A stretch of DNA of 64,000 bases, from NCBI GenBank assembly GCA_037447655.1, contig JBBHKE010003341.1, positions 62,001 to 126,000 of the forward strand, written 5' to 3'. Below are positions 34,408 to 46,311 of the stretch, piece after piece. The DNA is from Zygnema cylindricum (lineage: Eukaryota > Streptophyta > Zygnematophyceae > Zygnematales > Zygnemataceae). The first letter of the stretch is position 1. Each line of letters starts with the position of its first letter. The notes under the pieces were generated by a model that made no database searches, had not been told where the DNA came from, and saw only the letters and a program-made list of their open reading frames with translations. Both the position numbers and the translations under genes were made by a program.

Positions 34408-35398
34408 TGCAATTATGTGTCATATATTGGACTATAGAATTTAGGAAGCCTCTAGGTAGTTTTTAACTAATCCTATTTCAACCACAATCACTGCTGCCCT
34501 GGCAAACAAGTTGACAATTTGACTCCACCCCTATGTGTGTGGACTCCCTTGAGTCTATAGGAAGAAGAATCACTGTAAACGGCCAACCAGCCGATAAGTT
34601 ATGAGGTGGCAAAGATGCCAATTTATAGATTGAGGTGACTGTCTACAAAAATTGTTAAGTCCTAATTATCTCTCACGATCCTTATATTTTAAAATACAAA
34701 CCAATCAGGTGACTGTACAGTACAGAAAAATTCCTACTGTCGATGGACTTTCTGTACGGCCCGTGTACGACAAGGCCATTAAGTGGACGCATTTCCACAT
34801 TTTACTTGTCCGTATATTCCTCATAATTCTCGCGACTAAATGTTATCTCTCCACGTGGCGCCAGGTCATGCCACGTCACAAAACGACAAAGTGACCATTC
34901 CAGGATCTCGGCGGTGATATGCGTCGTCGGATAAAAACCAAAATTCAATGTAAACCGTAGAAAAAAATGTCCTATTCATTTGTTTCGTGCGGAATCATGT
35001 TCGCACAGTATATTTAACTAGTTCTATGTTGTTTCATTCGTAATTCCGTTAAATGAATCAAAGATCAAAACACAGTTTAAATAATTGTCAAACACTATGT
35101 ATCTTAACGAAATTTTATGACACACTGGTTAGAGCTGACGGCTACGCCTCGTTCTGCCGGTCGGAGGTTCGATTCCTGCCATACTCAACCTTTTGTTGAG
35201 AGTGACTTATGTCACTCCTTAATCTTGTCTATAGGGGTGAAGCACCCATGGCTCCACCACTCTCTCTCTCCTTCAGTGACTACAACAAGTGTGGGGGATA
35301 GAGAAAACAGGTTGGGCAGACTACCTCGGCTATTATTTTATTTTCCTGCTAAGTTATTCAGACCTAGAAAATACTCCATAAAACTAGTGATTTCAACA
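34408..35398 (-). mobile_element. Copia A LTR (3' LTR of the 35.4-39.2 kb element)
   Basis: It begins TGCAATTATG on the plus strand (the LTR's end) and finishes TTTCAACA at 35398: 991 bp with TG...CA ends. The same start sequence is used at 60736. Internal blocks: ACGGCCAACCAGCCGATAAG, the GTACAGTACAG region, the tRNA-like block at 35113-35190, CCATGGCTCCACC, and GACCTAGAAAATAC. Confidence 0.85.
35113..35190 (+). other. tRNA-like block with A-box and B-box inside the LTR
   Basis: TGGTTAGAGCTG (35126-35137) fits a pol III A-box, and GGTTCGATTCC (35166-35176) is a perfect B-box consensus. T-arm pairing is four of five base pairs, and TATG/CATA of an acceptor-like stem is present. There is no proper D-stem or anticodon arm, so this is not a functional tRNA. 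It is antisense to the retroelement. Diverged counterparts are in the other A LTRs (26390-26440, 30590-30640, 61509-61558, and reversed at about 54510-54590 and 57560-57640). Confidence 0.5.
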
Positions 35399-38300
35399 AT
35401 CCCATTATTTTTTATTTTCCCTACAATGTTTTAACTTGGGGAGAGGGCACAGGTTTGGTCTTCATGTCAGCCACCATTTCTTCATCGGATTTATACTCAA
35501 GAATCACAATTTAATTTTCAGCCTTTCTCTCACCAAGCTCAATCTTATGTCCATATACTTAGCTTTGAAATGGTGTTTTGGATTTGCTGCAATTGCCATG
35601 GCAGCCTGATTATCACAAACGATTTTATGCACTCCCTCCTTCTACACTCCTATCACTTACTTTTTTCAAGTCCATGGGAGTGGTACAACTATTTGCTTTT
35701 TCCTTTTAAATTTCTCAAGTATTTTTACCTATTGCTTATTTTTAAGTATATCTAATGTTTATTTCACCCTATCTATTTCCACTTGAATTTAAAAAATATA
35801 TCTTGCCTCCCCTAAATCTTTCATGTCAAATTTTCTTTTTAAGATCTTTCTTTAATTAATTGATCTTTTCCAAAGACCTACTTAACACCAGCAAATCATC
35901 CACATAACTTGCAATAAAAATCACACCATTCTCATCTTCAAACATAAAGATAGAATGGTAAGAGGTGATCCGAATATATCCCTGACCAGTGATAAACTCA
36001 TTTAGTTTTTTGTTTTACTATCGGGGAGCATGTTTAAGTCAACAAGGACTTTATAAGCTTGCATACTTTGCTCTCTTCTCCTTCCTCCACAAACCCGTCT
36101 GGTTGCCGCATGAATTTTATTTTCCTCTAACTCACCATTGAGGAAGGCGGTCTTAATATCCATCTGATGTATTTCCATGTGTTCCGCAACTGCTAGATTG
36201 AGAAGAATCCTTTTTGATGGGAACCAAACAACTGGAGGAAAATTCTCCTCATTGTCTATCCCCTCCTTTTGGGTGAATCCCTTTAATACCAAACAACCCT
36301 TATATCTCTCGATTGTACTATCTGGGTTCAGTTTCCATTTAAATACCCATTAAAAACCAATAGGTTTTATGTCCGAACGGCAGTCTGCAAGGTCCCAAGT
36401 ATTTTGTTTCCATGATAGAGGCCATTTCATCATTAATGGCTCTAATCCATTTGTCTTTCTCTAGACTGTTCAGTTCTTCCGCGTACAACTGAGGCTCATT
36501 AGGGTGAGATAGCTTAGTTACCTTATTGGTGGCATGTTCAGTACTTTCACGTATAACTGAGGCTCATTAGGGTGAGATATCTTAGTTACCTTATTGGCGA
36601 CATGTTTTTCCTGTATCCTTTTGTTGCCCCTTACTCCCTCAAACTCTGAAGCTGGAATAGAGTGAAGTCTTCAAATTCTCCTTATAGTATCATCGACTCC
36701 CCTATCTATGGAAGTCGGTTACGGTTCCTCGTATTCTGTCTCCTCAAAGTCCATAGGAATATGTGAGGTTTTTGGTAGATCTCTTGTATTTTTGATCTCC
36801 TTGAAATCTGCAATCACTATTTCACTCATGTCCCTTTGGGGAAAAACAAAGTTCTTTTCACTTTTGGACTCAAACCAGATTCTTTATTTTCTTGATATAT
36901 TTGAAGGAGTCAAATAACTTCTCTTCATCCATGACAACTAGGTGTTTGACCATAATGATATCTTGCTTTGATAAGTCATAGACTATATATCCCTTGACAT
37001 CCTCATCATATCCTACAAAGAATCGCGGTTTGCCCTTATCATCTAGCTTCCTATTTTTTGTTATTCGTATCAAGACTGTAAACTTGGCTACTAAATACTT
37101 TAAGGTGAGAGATATGTGGTTTTCTTCCAACCTATCTCTCCTAAGGTGTCATTCTTTTTACGGCTGAGGTAAAGACTCTATTATAATATGGTTGGCACAC
37201 TTCATGGCATATGCCCAAAATCTCTATTTTATTTTCTAGTCAGCCAACATACTACATACACTATCTCCTAGTAATCGGTTTAACCTTTCAGCTACCCTTT
37301 TTTGTTTCGTGTTATATGGTACAGTTTTTTGGTGCTGAACTCCCTCATCTCTCACGTATTTCTAAAACTAGTTAGAGGTATATTCTCCTCATTATCACTC
37401 CTTATTCTCTTAATAGGGGTTCCATGCAACTTCTCACTCCAGGCTTTATATTCTTTGAAGTAAGTTGGTGTTTCATACTTTGTTTGTAGGAAGTAGACTT
37501 TAGAGTACCTATACCTGTCATCGGTTATTAACAACATAAACCGCTTCCCTCCCACCGAAGGTACTCTTGCAGGTCCCCATATATCTGTGTGGACTATTCT
37601 AAAATTTTTTCCCTCCTATTTTTGGCGGCTTTGGGAAAGGAAAGTGTGTGAGCCTTAACTTGAGCACAGCCACTTCAATCATCCACCATTGAATTGTCAC
37701 CAAACTGAATGCCTTCTACTACACCAAGCTTCTTCATTTCCCTCAACCTATCAAAGTGCACATGCCCCCACCGCTTAAGCCAAATCATCAACTTTGGAAC
37801 ACCAACATAATAAGCATTCTTCTTTTCATTACTCAGGTTAAGCCTAAACATTCCTTTGCTACCCTTATCTGCCGTGAAGTAGACTTCATCCCTATACTTA
37901 GCTGTAAAGACTCATTTTTTAGTGAAGGTATCAAACTCATTTTCATCTAACAAGACGTAGAGTCAAGATTTTTACTCAGCTAAGGAATGTAGAGTACATC
38001 TAAGAAGATGAGTATAGAAGTCTTACCCTCCACTAAGACTTTTAGATCTAATAACCACACTTGATTTGTAGTAACCACTATCCCATCCCGATATTCTATC
38101 TCTACGGTATGGATTTTTCTTAGCTTAGTGAAGAATTGTTTATCGCGACACATATGCATAGATGCAGCTGGGTCGATGATCCATCCTTCCAATGGGGCTT
38201 CCCAAATTGCTCCGAGAGCACACTTCTGTTTTCGAGGGATCTCGTTCTCTTTTAGACTCTCGTCAAGAAATTCCTCATCCTCCTCCTCAGAGGACTAATC

Positions 38301-39187
38301 CTTTTTGGTCTCCTCTTTCACTCGTGTGTCCACAAGAGACTTCTTATACCCTCTTAGTGTACCCCCTCCACGGTTCTCTCGGAGCCTCAGATCTAACAGT
38401 TTGGTACAATCTGCTATGAAGTGTCTCTCCTTTTTGCAAAAATGACAAAGACCATTTGTGGGCCTCAATCCTCCAAACTGATCTCTTCCTCCTTTTAAGT
38501 TGTAGTACGCTTTCCTCGAATCCTTCTTCCACTGGTCCTTTCGAAAAGCTAGAGCTTGAATTCTCTTTCCTCCTCTTCTAATCTCGATAGTGTTCTCTTG
38601 CACAATTTTCATCCGTACCACTATATTCCACTTACAAGAGTTGTCATCCATTTCTTCCACTAGTTACACTATATTCTCATACTCATCAGGCAAATTCATG
38701 ATGAGGGTGTTGACTTTCATCTTCATTGTACCTGTCCACCCGACACTCTCCATCTCCATATACAAACAAGAGAGATCATTACAATAGTCTAACATATTTT
38801 CCCCTTTGTAAATGTAATACCCTAGCTTTTGTTCAGCAAGCTGGAGCTCTTGAAATGTACCAGCTCTATAGATTTCCACTAAAGTCTCCCGCAACTCCTC
38901 GGCCTTGAGAATGTGAAGATGGGAGATTGCCAGAGCTTTAATAAGGTGTCGCAGAATGAAATGCTTGGCAGCCATGTTTGTGTATTCCCACGTTTGAATA
39001 TCGTTTTTCTCGGTCTTCATTGCCTTGCTTCGGGCTCTTTGGTGAAAAGAGTAAGAGGTGTCTCCTTCCCTTTTCCTTTTCAAAACACATTGTTGACCCA
39101 AATGTCTTCCTCTTCCGTTGGAGACTACTTCCACTACTACTGCTGATGCTCTACCTGCTCCAGTGGTTGTAGAACAACAGTAATGAA
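35399..39187 (-). pseudogene. Ty1-copia family A gag-pol, full order but decayed
   Basis: Minus-strand order: gag (39134-38664: AAKHFILRHLIKALAISHLH, then MLDYCNDLSCLYMEMESVG), zinc knuckle LCHFCKKERHFIADC (near 38440), protease (GWIIDPAASMHMCRDKQFF, 38190; DPAAS replaces DTGAS), pre-integrase (about 37950-37620), integrase (GGKRFMLLITDDRYRYSKVY, 37555-37352), integrase C-terminus (YDEDVKGYIVYDL, 37000), and RT (GFTQKEGIDNEENFPPVVWF, MDIKTAFLNGELEE, 36292-36100) with RNase H remnants down to 35399. Stops and frameshifts separate the blocks. Its 3' LTR is 34408-35398. The expected 5' LTR is missing and is replaced by an inverted LTR fragment at about 39230. Confidence 0.88.
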
Positions 39188-39229
39188 CTTTAGTGGTAGA
39201 GGATCAAGAGAGAGGTTTATGAATTATAA

Positions 39230-39500
39230 TTATAGTAGGTAGCCACCTCTCTTCAGAGTGCTTTTAACTTTATAAGCCAGATTTGGCTAGCTATAATGAG
39301 CACCTCAAGGGAGCAAATCGAGTGATTCTTTTTGCTGCGGACTCAAAGATGTCCTAGCTACAGAAGGGTGTGGTTGATTATATGTTTTTTTTGCCGAGGT
39401 GAATGCATTTATAAGGGAAATTCAAAGTGGGGAAATGTGTCTAAATACTCATGTTCTAACTTTGGATTTGTGGTAGAACTGAACACTAAGTCATAATTAC
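39230..39500 (+). mobile_element. Copia A LTR fragment (inverted relative to the adjacent element)
   Basis: The blocks AGTAGGTAGC, CAAATCGAGTGATTCTTTTTGC, GGGTGTGGTTGATTAT and TGGTAGAACTGAACAC follow the same order as 55073-55330 in the plus LTR. The gag next to it reads minus, so the expected minus LTR has been replaced or inverted. Confidence 0.65.
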
Positions 39501-40229
39501 ACAAGGATGCACAATTAGGTTACAACCACATGTGGCTAATTACTTGATATATGCTTGCTTTTTCTTTAAAGTTAGCTTTACCATAAGCTACAGGTTCAAA
39601 ATAAATGCAAAATTGTAGATACAATTTGAATCATCTTTAAACTTGAGATGTACAAAAGATGTGGTCTTATACTTTTTGACCTAGTATCATATATTGTCAA
39701 ACAACATTAATAAATCAAAACGAGTTTCAAATAAAATAAAACCGTTTGGCAAACAGGAAACATTTCTATGTGTTTAAAGTTTTCAAAAGTTTTGATGATC
39801 AAATTAAGTCGGGATTGTTTGGTTTCGGCCCCTTCCATCACACGCTATTTTTACCAATGATATTGATGGTGTATTATCACTTTAAAGAAAGTGAAAAGTT
39901 TTGAAGGTGTAAATCTGAAAGTCACCCTTGTTGCTTGAACTCACTGCCATTGTCATCTTTCGCCTTATTCACCCATTGAGCTACACCATTTCACACTCTG
40001 CCACAAGTTGGCTTTAATTGTAGCGGGTGGGAATAAGAAAAAAATAATTAGATCGACGTGTTTTTACCACCGCGGAAGGAATTATATAAATATTGTACTT
40101 CTAATATTTCAAAATTCAAAACTCGAGGAAATTTCCAAAGAGGCAACTACATAGATCCTAGAGAAGGGAGTGGAAATGACATTTCTATAGACATGGACAA
40201 CATCCATGAAGAGATGGTTGAAAAGGTAA
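39501..40229. other. Unassigned stretch
   Basis: No gene or known repeat recognised. AT-rich unique sequence. Confidence 0.4.
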
Positions 40230-40459
40230 ACGTTTACAAATGTCACGAAATTTTATGCGACTTGACATACAATTTTCAACAATCATCACAGATTGTATAT
40301 GTTAGCAACTGTCACGGGCATTGTCAGCCTATACAATCGTCACATCCTTAAGTAACACTTCCGTTGTTACACATTAAGACACCTGAAATTTTGGTACATT
40401 GAATTTGCGTTATAAAATAAACTAAGTTGCTTGTGTTATAAGTACATGGGGACGTACCC
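40230..40459. mobile_element. Harbinger-family right-end fragment
   Basis: The end ACATGGGGACGTACCC is identical to the right end of the MITE at 2887-2902. Internal blocks such as AAACGTTTACAA.TGTCA and CAATCGTCACAT correspond to 2688-2790. The left end is not found. Confidence 0.6.
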
Positions 40460-40462
40460 TTG

Positions 40463-41238
40463 GGGTATGTCTCCATGTAAATGTAATTTAGTAAACTTAC
40501 TTTGTTGTTAAGCGCGGCTATAGCGGACTCAGATTTCAGGTGTCACTATGTGTTACTATGAAAATATTACTTAACGGTGTGACGATTGTATCCGTGGAGA
40601 ATTCTCGTGAGGACTATGAAAATTTACAATCTACGGTGACGCAAGTTATGTTTTGTAACTAATTGTTAAGTCGCGTGATTGTGCCTGATATTTTAGACTT
40701 ATTGCCTTCCAGTGTGTGTTGTTTCACACTTGAAGAAGATGTGCTTTGCCTTTGCGTCTTCTCTCTTATCGACGTGAAATGACATCGAAACCTTGAGACA
40801 CCTACGAAAAGAAACTGCACGGGACGCAAACGAACAAAATAAGTAAAATTGTGTATTTTTTCTTGTGGTAATAAACGCAAACAGACAAAACATAGCGAAT
40901 CATATATTTTTTGTTGTTGCTTGAATTCGTTTGAAATTTTTGTGAAATTTCAATGCGTGCGAATATGTGTTTTTATTTTTTTATGGGAAATACTTTGTTC
41001 TAAAACACATTGTCTGTGATGTGTTTTAAAGAAAATTTTGAAGATGACGTTTATACTCGTGGTCGTGGGTCGAAAAACACAAGACAACAACATGTAGTAC
41101 ATTCTAAGTTTAACGATGAGGTAAAACGTACTTCTTTTTTTCCTTTTTTTTCTACGGTTTAAACTTACGGAGTACGGCTCTAAGTTTTAGAGGAAAACGA
41201 CTAGGAAAAACCCTTACTTTGGCACATGGAGACATACC
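40463..41238. mobile_element. PIF/Harbinger-type MITE
   Basis: TIRs are GGTATGTCTCCATGT at the left and its exact reverse complement ACATGGAGACATACC at the right, about 776 bp apart. Flanks are TTG and TTT, a worn 3 bp duplication. It lies back-to-back with another family end at 40459. Short ORFs inside look incidental. Confidence 0.7.
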
Positions 41239-41239
41239 T

Positions 41240-42288
41240 TTACTTTGTATGATGTGTGTTGTCGCATGTTATTTTATATTCTTGCAGTGACCTCACAAGT
41301 CATGTTTGACATTGTTGGTGTGCAAACATTCTAGCCATGTGCCATTCTTGGTTGAAGAAGATGCCTTTGCCTTTTTGGGTCTCGTGTTTGGTGGTTGTGC
41401 AACATAGTTGTTCAAATCTCATACTACAAACAAAACGATCGTGCGATAATACGTGCCTTTGGCATTTAACGATTTTAAAAATGCGCTAAAATGTGTACCC
41501 AATTATGTATCCGTATTAGTACGTACATTTTTCAAATTGGAATTTTTCACGTGCCGCAGTTTATACATTTTCATGGTGCAACTTCACTTGTTGTAAAATC
41601 TTGTACAATATCCCGTACAGTTCCGTTCAGTTTGCCATATAAAAATTAATAAGCAAAGTTTAACGAAAAGATAAAAACTCACGAATAATGCGTAGGAATT
41701 GTTAAAAATAAAAGGGAATTGATCATGACAGTGATGTCGAGCATGCTTGGTGCATTATAAAGAATGAAGCTGGTAGCTTAAATGGTCGGCATTAGAGCCC
41801 TGCCAATAACCCCAAAATGCGGGTGCCTCCCATGATAGTGATAATGCCCATTTTTTCCCTCCGATATCTCCTGAAAACATGCATGCAAAGCATTGCAGAG
41901 AACAGGGCAAGCTGAGAAATGCAAGTTTGGGAAGAAGAAAAGATACCCCACCTCCCCTCCTTTTACCCATATGACCGGAAAAAGGGTGGACGTGGAGGTA
42001 ATCAGGCCAATATGACCCATTTTATTCTGATCCACAAGAAGTTCAACTTTAGTACTCTCAAAACCCACTGTTTTATTACCCAAGATGCGAGAAACCAGTT
42101 CCGGAGGGAGCACAGCAAAATCCAGAGAGAACTATCGGCGAAGGACAAATGAACTTTCACATGAAAATAGTTAAAATAGAAATGATTGGCTGTTCAGATT
42201 TAATAATATCACCTTGCCCCAAAAAATGGAATAAAAGATAGAATGAAGAATTATGGCAAAGCAAGCTCACATACCCTAGAAAGCCAAG
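41240..42288. other. Unassigned stretch, possibly transcribed
   Basis: Region 41755-42150 is less AT-rich and partly open on both strands. I recognise no domain. The minus-strand frame 42113-41778 (LPPELVSRILGNKTVGFEST) and the plus frame 41919-42152 are equally unsupported. Confidence 0.3.
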
Positions 42289-42699
42289 ATGACTCCAAGG
42301 GAAGACGAAATATCTCCTAGTGGCACCGAAGACCGGTACGATTCTCGTTCACCACTCGGTTTTCGCAGATCGGAACCGACTGGACTCTTCTCGGTTTCAA
42401 TAGCAAAAAGTAAAGATCGCCCAAAAGGATTGATAGTGCCAACTACCCGCCCGAACTACGATCTCAAACAAGACAAATCCAAACCAAGATGGCAATATAG
42501 TCAAGCAATCAAGCACAACAAAGATTCTCCAAAAGAAGGTTTGTTTGGAATTTCTTTGAGGTTTTTCACAGGAGACAGTACTAAAAAGCAACCTGTCTCC
42601 TTCGGTTCCAAGCGCCTTATACAACCAACTTTGTCCACTTCCGGTCCAAAAATGCAAAGCAATACAAGGAACCAATCAGCGGGACGCAAATGCTATTGA
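42289..42699 (+). CDS. Hypothetical 136-residue polar ORF
   Basis: I do not recognise it. The frame is open for 136 codons in sequence of more balanced composition than its flanks. The product is rich in S, K, R, P and T with few hydrophobic residues (MTPREDEISPSGTEDRYDSR at the start), so likely disordered and basic. No splice or promoter signals were judged. It could be an exon, a mobile-element ORF1-type fragment or chance. Confidence 0.28.
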   Translation: MTPREDEISPSGTEDRYDSRSPLGFRRSEPTGLFSVSIAKSKDRPKGLIVPTTRPNYDLKQDKSKPRWQYSQAIKHNKDSPKEGLFGISLRFFTGDSTKKQPVSFGSKRLIQPTLSTSGPKMQSNTRNQSAGRKCY

Positions 42700-42987
42700 A
42701 CAGACAAAAGACAAATTAAGATGTACTACGTTTTAGGCAAAAAGTTGTGCTCCCGGTCACGGCTACATTTCCGGCTGAAAGTCAAAGTTGGTTCCACTTC
42801 ATTAAGACAAAGTACTTAAAGTGACGCCTAAATGCCACATTTTGACTTGATTAGGAAACGGGTATAAAATTACTAAATTTTAGTTTTTTTATTTTCTTAT
42901 ATTGATTGTACTTTATTTTTTCATAGGAAAACTTGCTATTTTTTTGTCTATTTTTATGATATCTAATTGTAAAAAATAAAAAAAACA
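42700..42987. other. Unassigned stretch
   Basis: AT-rich flank of the truncated copia B 3' LTR. Nothing recognised. Confidence 0.4.
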
Positions 42988-43445
42988 TGACGGTGAAGTA
43001 TTGAATGAGGGGCAATAAAAGGCCAAAGGAGCTTATATGACAAAATGGCAAAAGCGGCCAAAGGAGAAGAGAAAGCCGAGATAGAGGAGAAAAGAGACAA
43101 ACGGCAAACAAAAAAAACAAAGGAGAGGTTTGTCGTTTGAGTCTTGTATCAAATGAATAATATTTCAAGAAGATACAAAAGAGTCTTATAGTAGGACAAA
43201 GTAAAGAGTAGCCGAAAAGGCACTAAAAAGTACATGTAATCTAGGCGTAACTTAGGAAGGTACAACTAGTTACGCTTAAAGGAATGAAAGACAAAGATTC
43301 CTACAAAATATTCATCAACACTAACGAATGTATATTCAATCCACTAAGTACAGAACTCTAAACCACAGTATTAGACTAATGGGGTAGCGTGTAGGACTCT
43401 AAAGTAGTGGGGAATACTAAAGAATGCTCTAATTGTATTTTAACA
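42988..43445 (-). mobile_element. Copia B 3' LTR, truncated
   Basis: On the minus strand it starts TGTTAAAATACAATTAGAGC at 43445, directly after the purine tract CCAGGGGGCA. It matches 45850-46311 but lacks the last 100 or so bases of the LTR at its left. Confidence 0.8.
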
Positions 43446-45744
43446 TGCCCCCTGGATTAAATCATGGTTAGTCACGAAGACTAGCATGGTAAATGGAGTG
43501 ATGGAATAAAAAGTGAGGGAGAGATCTTGTGAGAAATCAGCAAGGTTAGAGCCAGTGGCACATGAGAAAGACAGACGGTGCCATCTAGACTTTTGTCACG
43601 TGTAAAATGAAATCGGATATTGATATGTTTAGTGCGTGTGTGATGGATACAGTTTTTCATAAAGGCCAAGGCCCTTTGATTATCACGAAAGACGGAGGTG
43701 GGAGATAAAAGTGGAAAAGAGAGATCGAAAAGAAGTCTTCAAATCCAAATAGCTGACTTCATGGTAGAAGTGCTGGTCATGTAATCGGCCTCGGTCGAGG
43801 AAAGAGCAACAATGGCTTGCTTGCCAGACGACCAGGAGAGAAGGCCACCACCTAAAGAAAAAAAAACACCGGAAATGGAGTGACGATGGTCGGGTTGATA
43901 GCCCCAATCGATCTCGCAAAAGGCAATAATTGAATTTTCCGGAGAAAAAGAAAAAAAAAGGCAAGGGAGCAAAAAGGAAAAAACTAGGTGATGATGCTTG
44001 GTTCTTTGAAGGAAAAAAAGAACATGTTTGGCTGCTTGGAGATGGGTAAGTGTGGCACAATGCGAAAATTGAGACAAAAGACAAACGACGATACAAATTT
44101 CCGGCCGATAGCATAGCATATATCAATTTTCCTATAATAGACCGACAGAGTGAGCTAAATGTCTTTTGGCATTCCCATCGGAGGACATTTGATGAGAGTG
44201 GTGTTGGGATCAAAGGGAGAAGGCACAAGATTACAATCGGTCATGTCGAAATGGTTAAGGAGATCGAGAATGTAATGCTCTTAACACATTTGCAAAATGT
44301 GTGCTAACCTTTGACGTAGAATAGAGATACCTAAACAATAGTCAAGATCTCCTAAATCGGTCATATGCCAATGGGAAGAGAGAATGCCTTTCACTTGGTG
44401 AATTAATGACTTGTTTAGACCTACGAGAATTAAATCATCAACGTATATGATAATAATGATTAACTAGTCATCTGTACCCTTGATATAGATTCCAAGATGT
44501 GCACTGATTTCCCTATAACCTTCTTTAATTAATGTTGCGACAAGCGTTTGATGCCACACTCTTGGCGCCTATGTAAGACCATAAATAGATTTACGTAAAT
44601 GACAAAAAAAAGTTTCATTCCCAATGACTGCGTAGCCAGGTGGTTGTTCCATTAAAAAATCCTCTGCAAGATTGCCAAGAAGAAAAGCGACACTTGATTC
44701 TTTTGTCTCAATTTTCAAGTTCAAGAGAATGCGAAAATTAACGTCAAGTTGTTGAATCTCCCTATCGTGAAGGGCGGTAATGGACAAAAATGGACTAAGA
44801 AATGCAATTTTGACGTCAAGTTGTTGTTACTCCTTATCATGAAAGGCGACAATAGACAAAATCGTACGGATGAAGTCAAGACCATAAATAGATTTACGTA
44901 AATGACCGACAAGAGTTTTTTTCCTAGTGACTGCGTAGCCAGGTGGTTCTTCCATAAAAACATCCTCTGCAACACTGCCATGAAAAAAAGCAATTTTGAC
45001 CTTACGTTGGTGTAACTCCCTATCATGAAAGGCGGCAAGGGACAAAATTGTACGGATGAAGTGAAACTTTGCAACAGGGGCAAAGTTCTCATTATAGTCA
45101 ACACCTTTTGCTTGTAAGTAGTCCTTGGTGACAAGATGTGTTTTGTGATGGTAGACGGATCTATCTGCCAGCAGTTTAATTTTAAGAACCACTTAGATCA
45201 AATCACAAGCCGATTTGGTGGAAGAGTACACAAGGTCCAAGTATTATTCGACATTAATGCGTCGTACTCTTAAGTAGCAGCGACGATCCACTTTTCGGCA
45301 TCTGGTTTTTTAAAAACGGCTATCAATGTGGGAGGATCTTTGACGTCGGCAAGGTTGGCGTGGTCAAGATTCTCGCAAATCTTTGAAGTTGGTTGAGTAA
45401 AACGCGTAGTCTGTCATACGGCAATTTGTTCGGAAGATAGGGTCAATGATAAAATAGTGCGACCCTATCTGAGCAATGACAAAAATTCCAAAGATAGTGG
45501 AGGTAAATTTGTCGTTTGAAAGACCGAAGCGTCACTTGATGCTGACTATACCTCAAGTGGGAGGCCACCAAAAATCGCGGATTGTACTAGATGTGACAAA
45601 TCAGCGGAATTGGCGACAACTGTCTGGGCGGCAGCTAAAGAGTCGGCGGCAAGAAAGACTCAAGTGTCAACGGCAAGAAAGACTTAGTGGCTTAAAGACA
45701 GGTATCATCGGCAAGAAAGGCAGGTATCGTCACTGTGCCATTAA
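43446..45744 (-). pseudogene. Ty1-copia family B, internally deleted
   Basis: After the 5' LTR (45745-46311) come a leader/gag scrap with GGCAAGAAAG repeats (45617-45735), then a jump into the integrase C-terminal region (about 45610-45240). RT (45192-44569: LAAFHDRELHQRKVKIAFFH, FMEEPPGYAVTRKK) contains internal tandem partial copies of the same RT segment. RNase H follows (44119-43739: IAFCEIDWGYQPDHRHSISG, SWSSGKQAIVALSSTEADYM), then the C-terminal ARTKHI-type motif (HTRTKHINIRFHF, about 43600) and the purine tract. Gag, protease and integrase core are deleted. Non-autonomous. Confidence 0.87.
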
Positions 45745-46311
45745 TGTGGCCTCAAATTATCTCAAAAGAAAAACAAATGTTGGACTTGAAACTTCAGTCA
45801 TAGTAGTTGTCGCCCTGAAATTTAGGAACGGATTTTGAGGCAGACGAAAGTCTTGGCCCATAACCTTTTGAATAAGTGACCATGAAAGGCCAAAAGAACT
45901 GATATGACAAAATAGCAAAAGATGCCAAAAGAAAAGTGAAGGTGGAGATAGAAGAGACAAGAAAGAGTAGGGACAAACAAAGAAAACAAGAGGGAGGTTT
46001 TTCGTTAGAGTGTTTTATCAATTGAATGATATTTCACGAAGACACAAGGGAGTCTTATGGTATGACAAAGAAAATGGTAGCCAAAAAGGCTCTAAAAGGT
46101 ACATCTAATCTAGGCGTAATTTAGGAACGTACAACTAGTTACGCTTAAAGGAATCAAATACAAATTATGAAAAATCATCAACACTAAAAAATGTATGTAC
46201 AATCCACTAAGTCAAGTATAGAACGCTAAACCACAATCATACTAATTGCGTAGCCTGTAGGATTCTAAAGAAGTGTAGAAAAGTAAAAAATGCTTTAATT
46301 GTATTTCAACA
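45745..46311 (-). mobile_element. Copia B 5' LTR
   Basis: Minus-strand start TGTTGAAATACAATTAAAGC at 46311, ending near 45745 in CACA. Compared with 7207-7788 it differs by scattered substitutions, and the sequence immediately to its right is homologous to that right of 7788. Confidence 0.85.

Noticed and set aside
35113-35190. A functional tRNA gene
   Set aside because: B-box and part of the T-arm are good, but there is no D-stem partner for GAGC, no normal anticodon arm and the acceptor pairs only in part. Kept as tRNA-like.
45476-45838. 120-codon plus-strand ORF with repeated RQERL units
   Set aside because: Spans the copia B leader repeats and LTR end; explained by the GGCAAGAAAG repeats.
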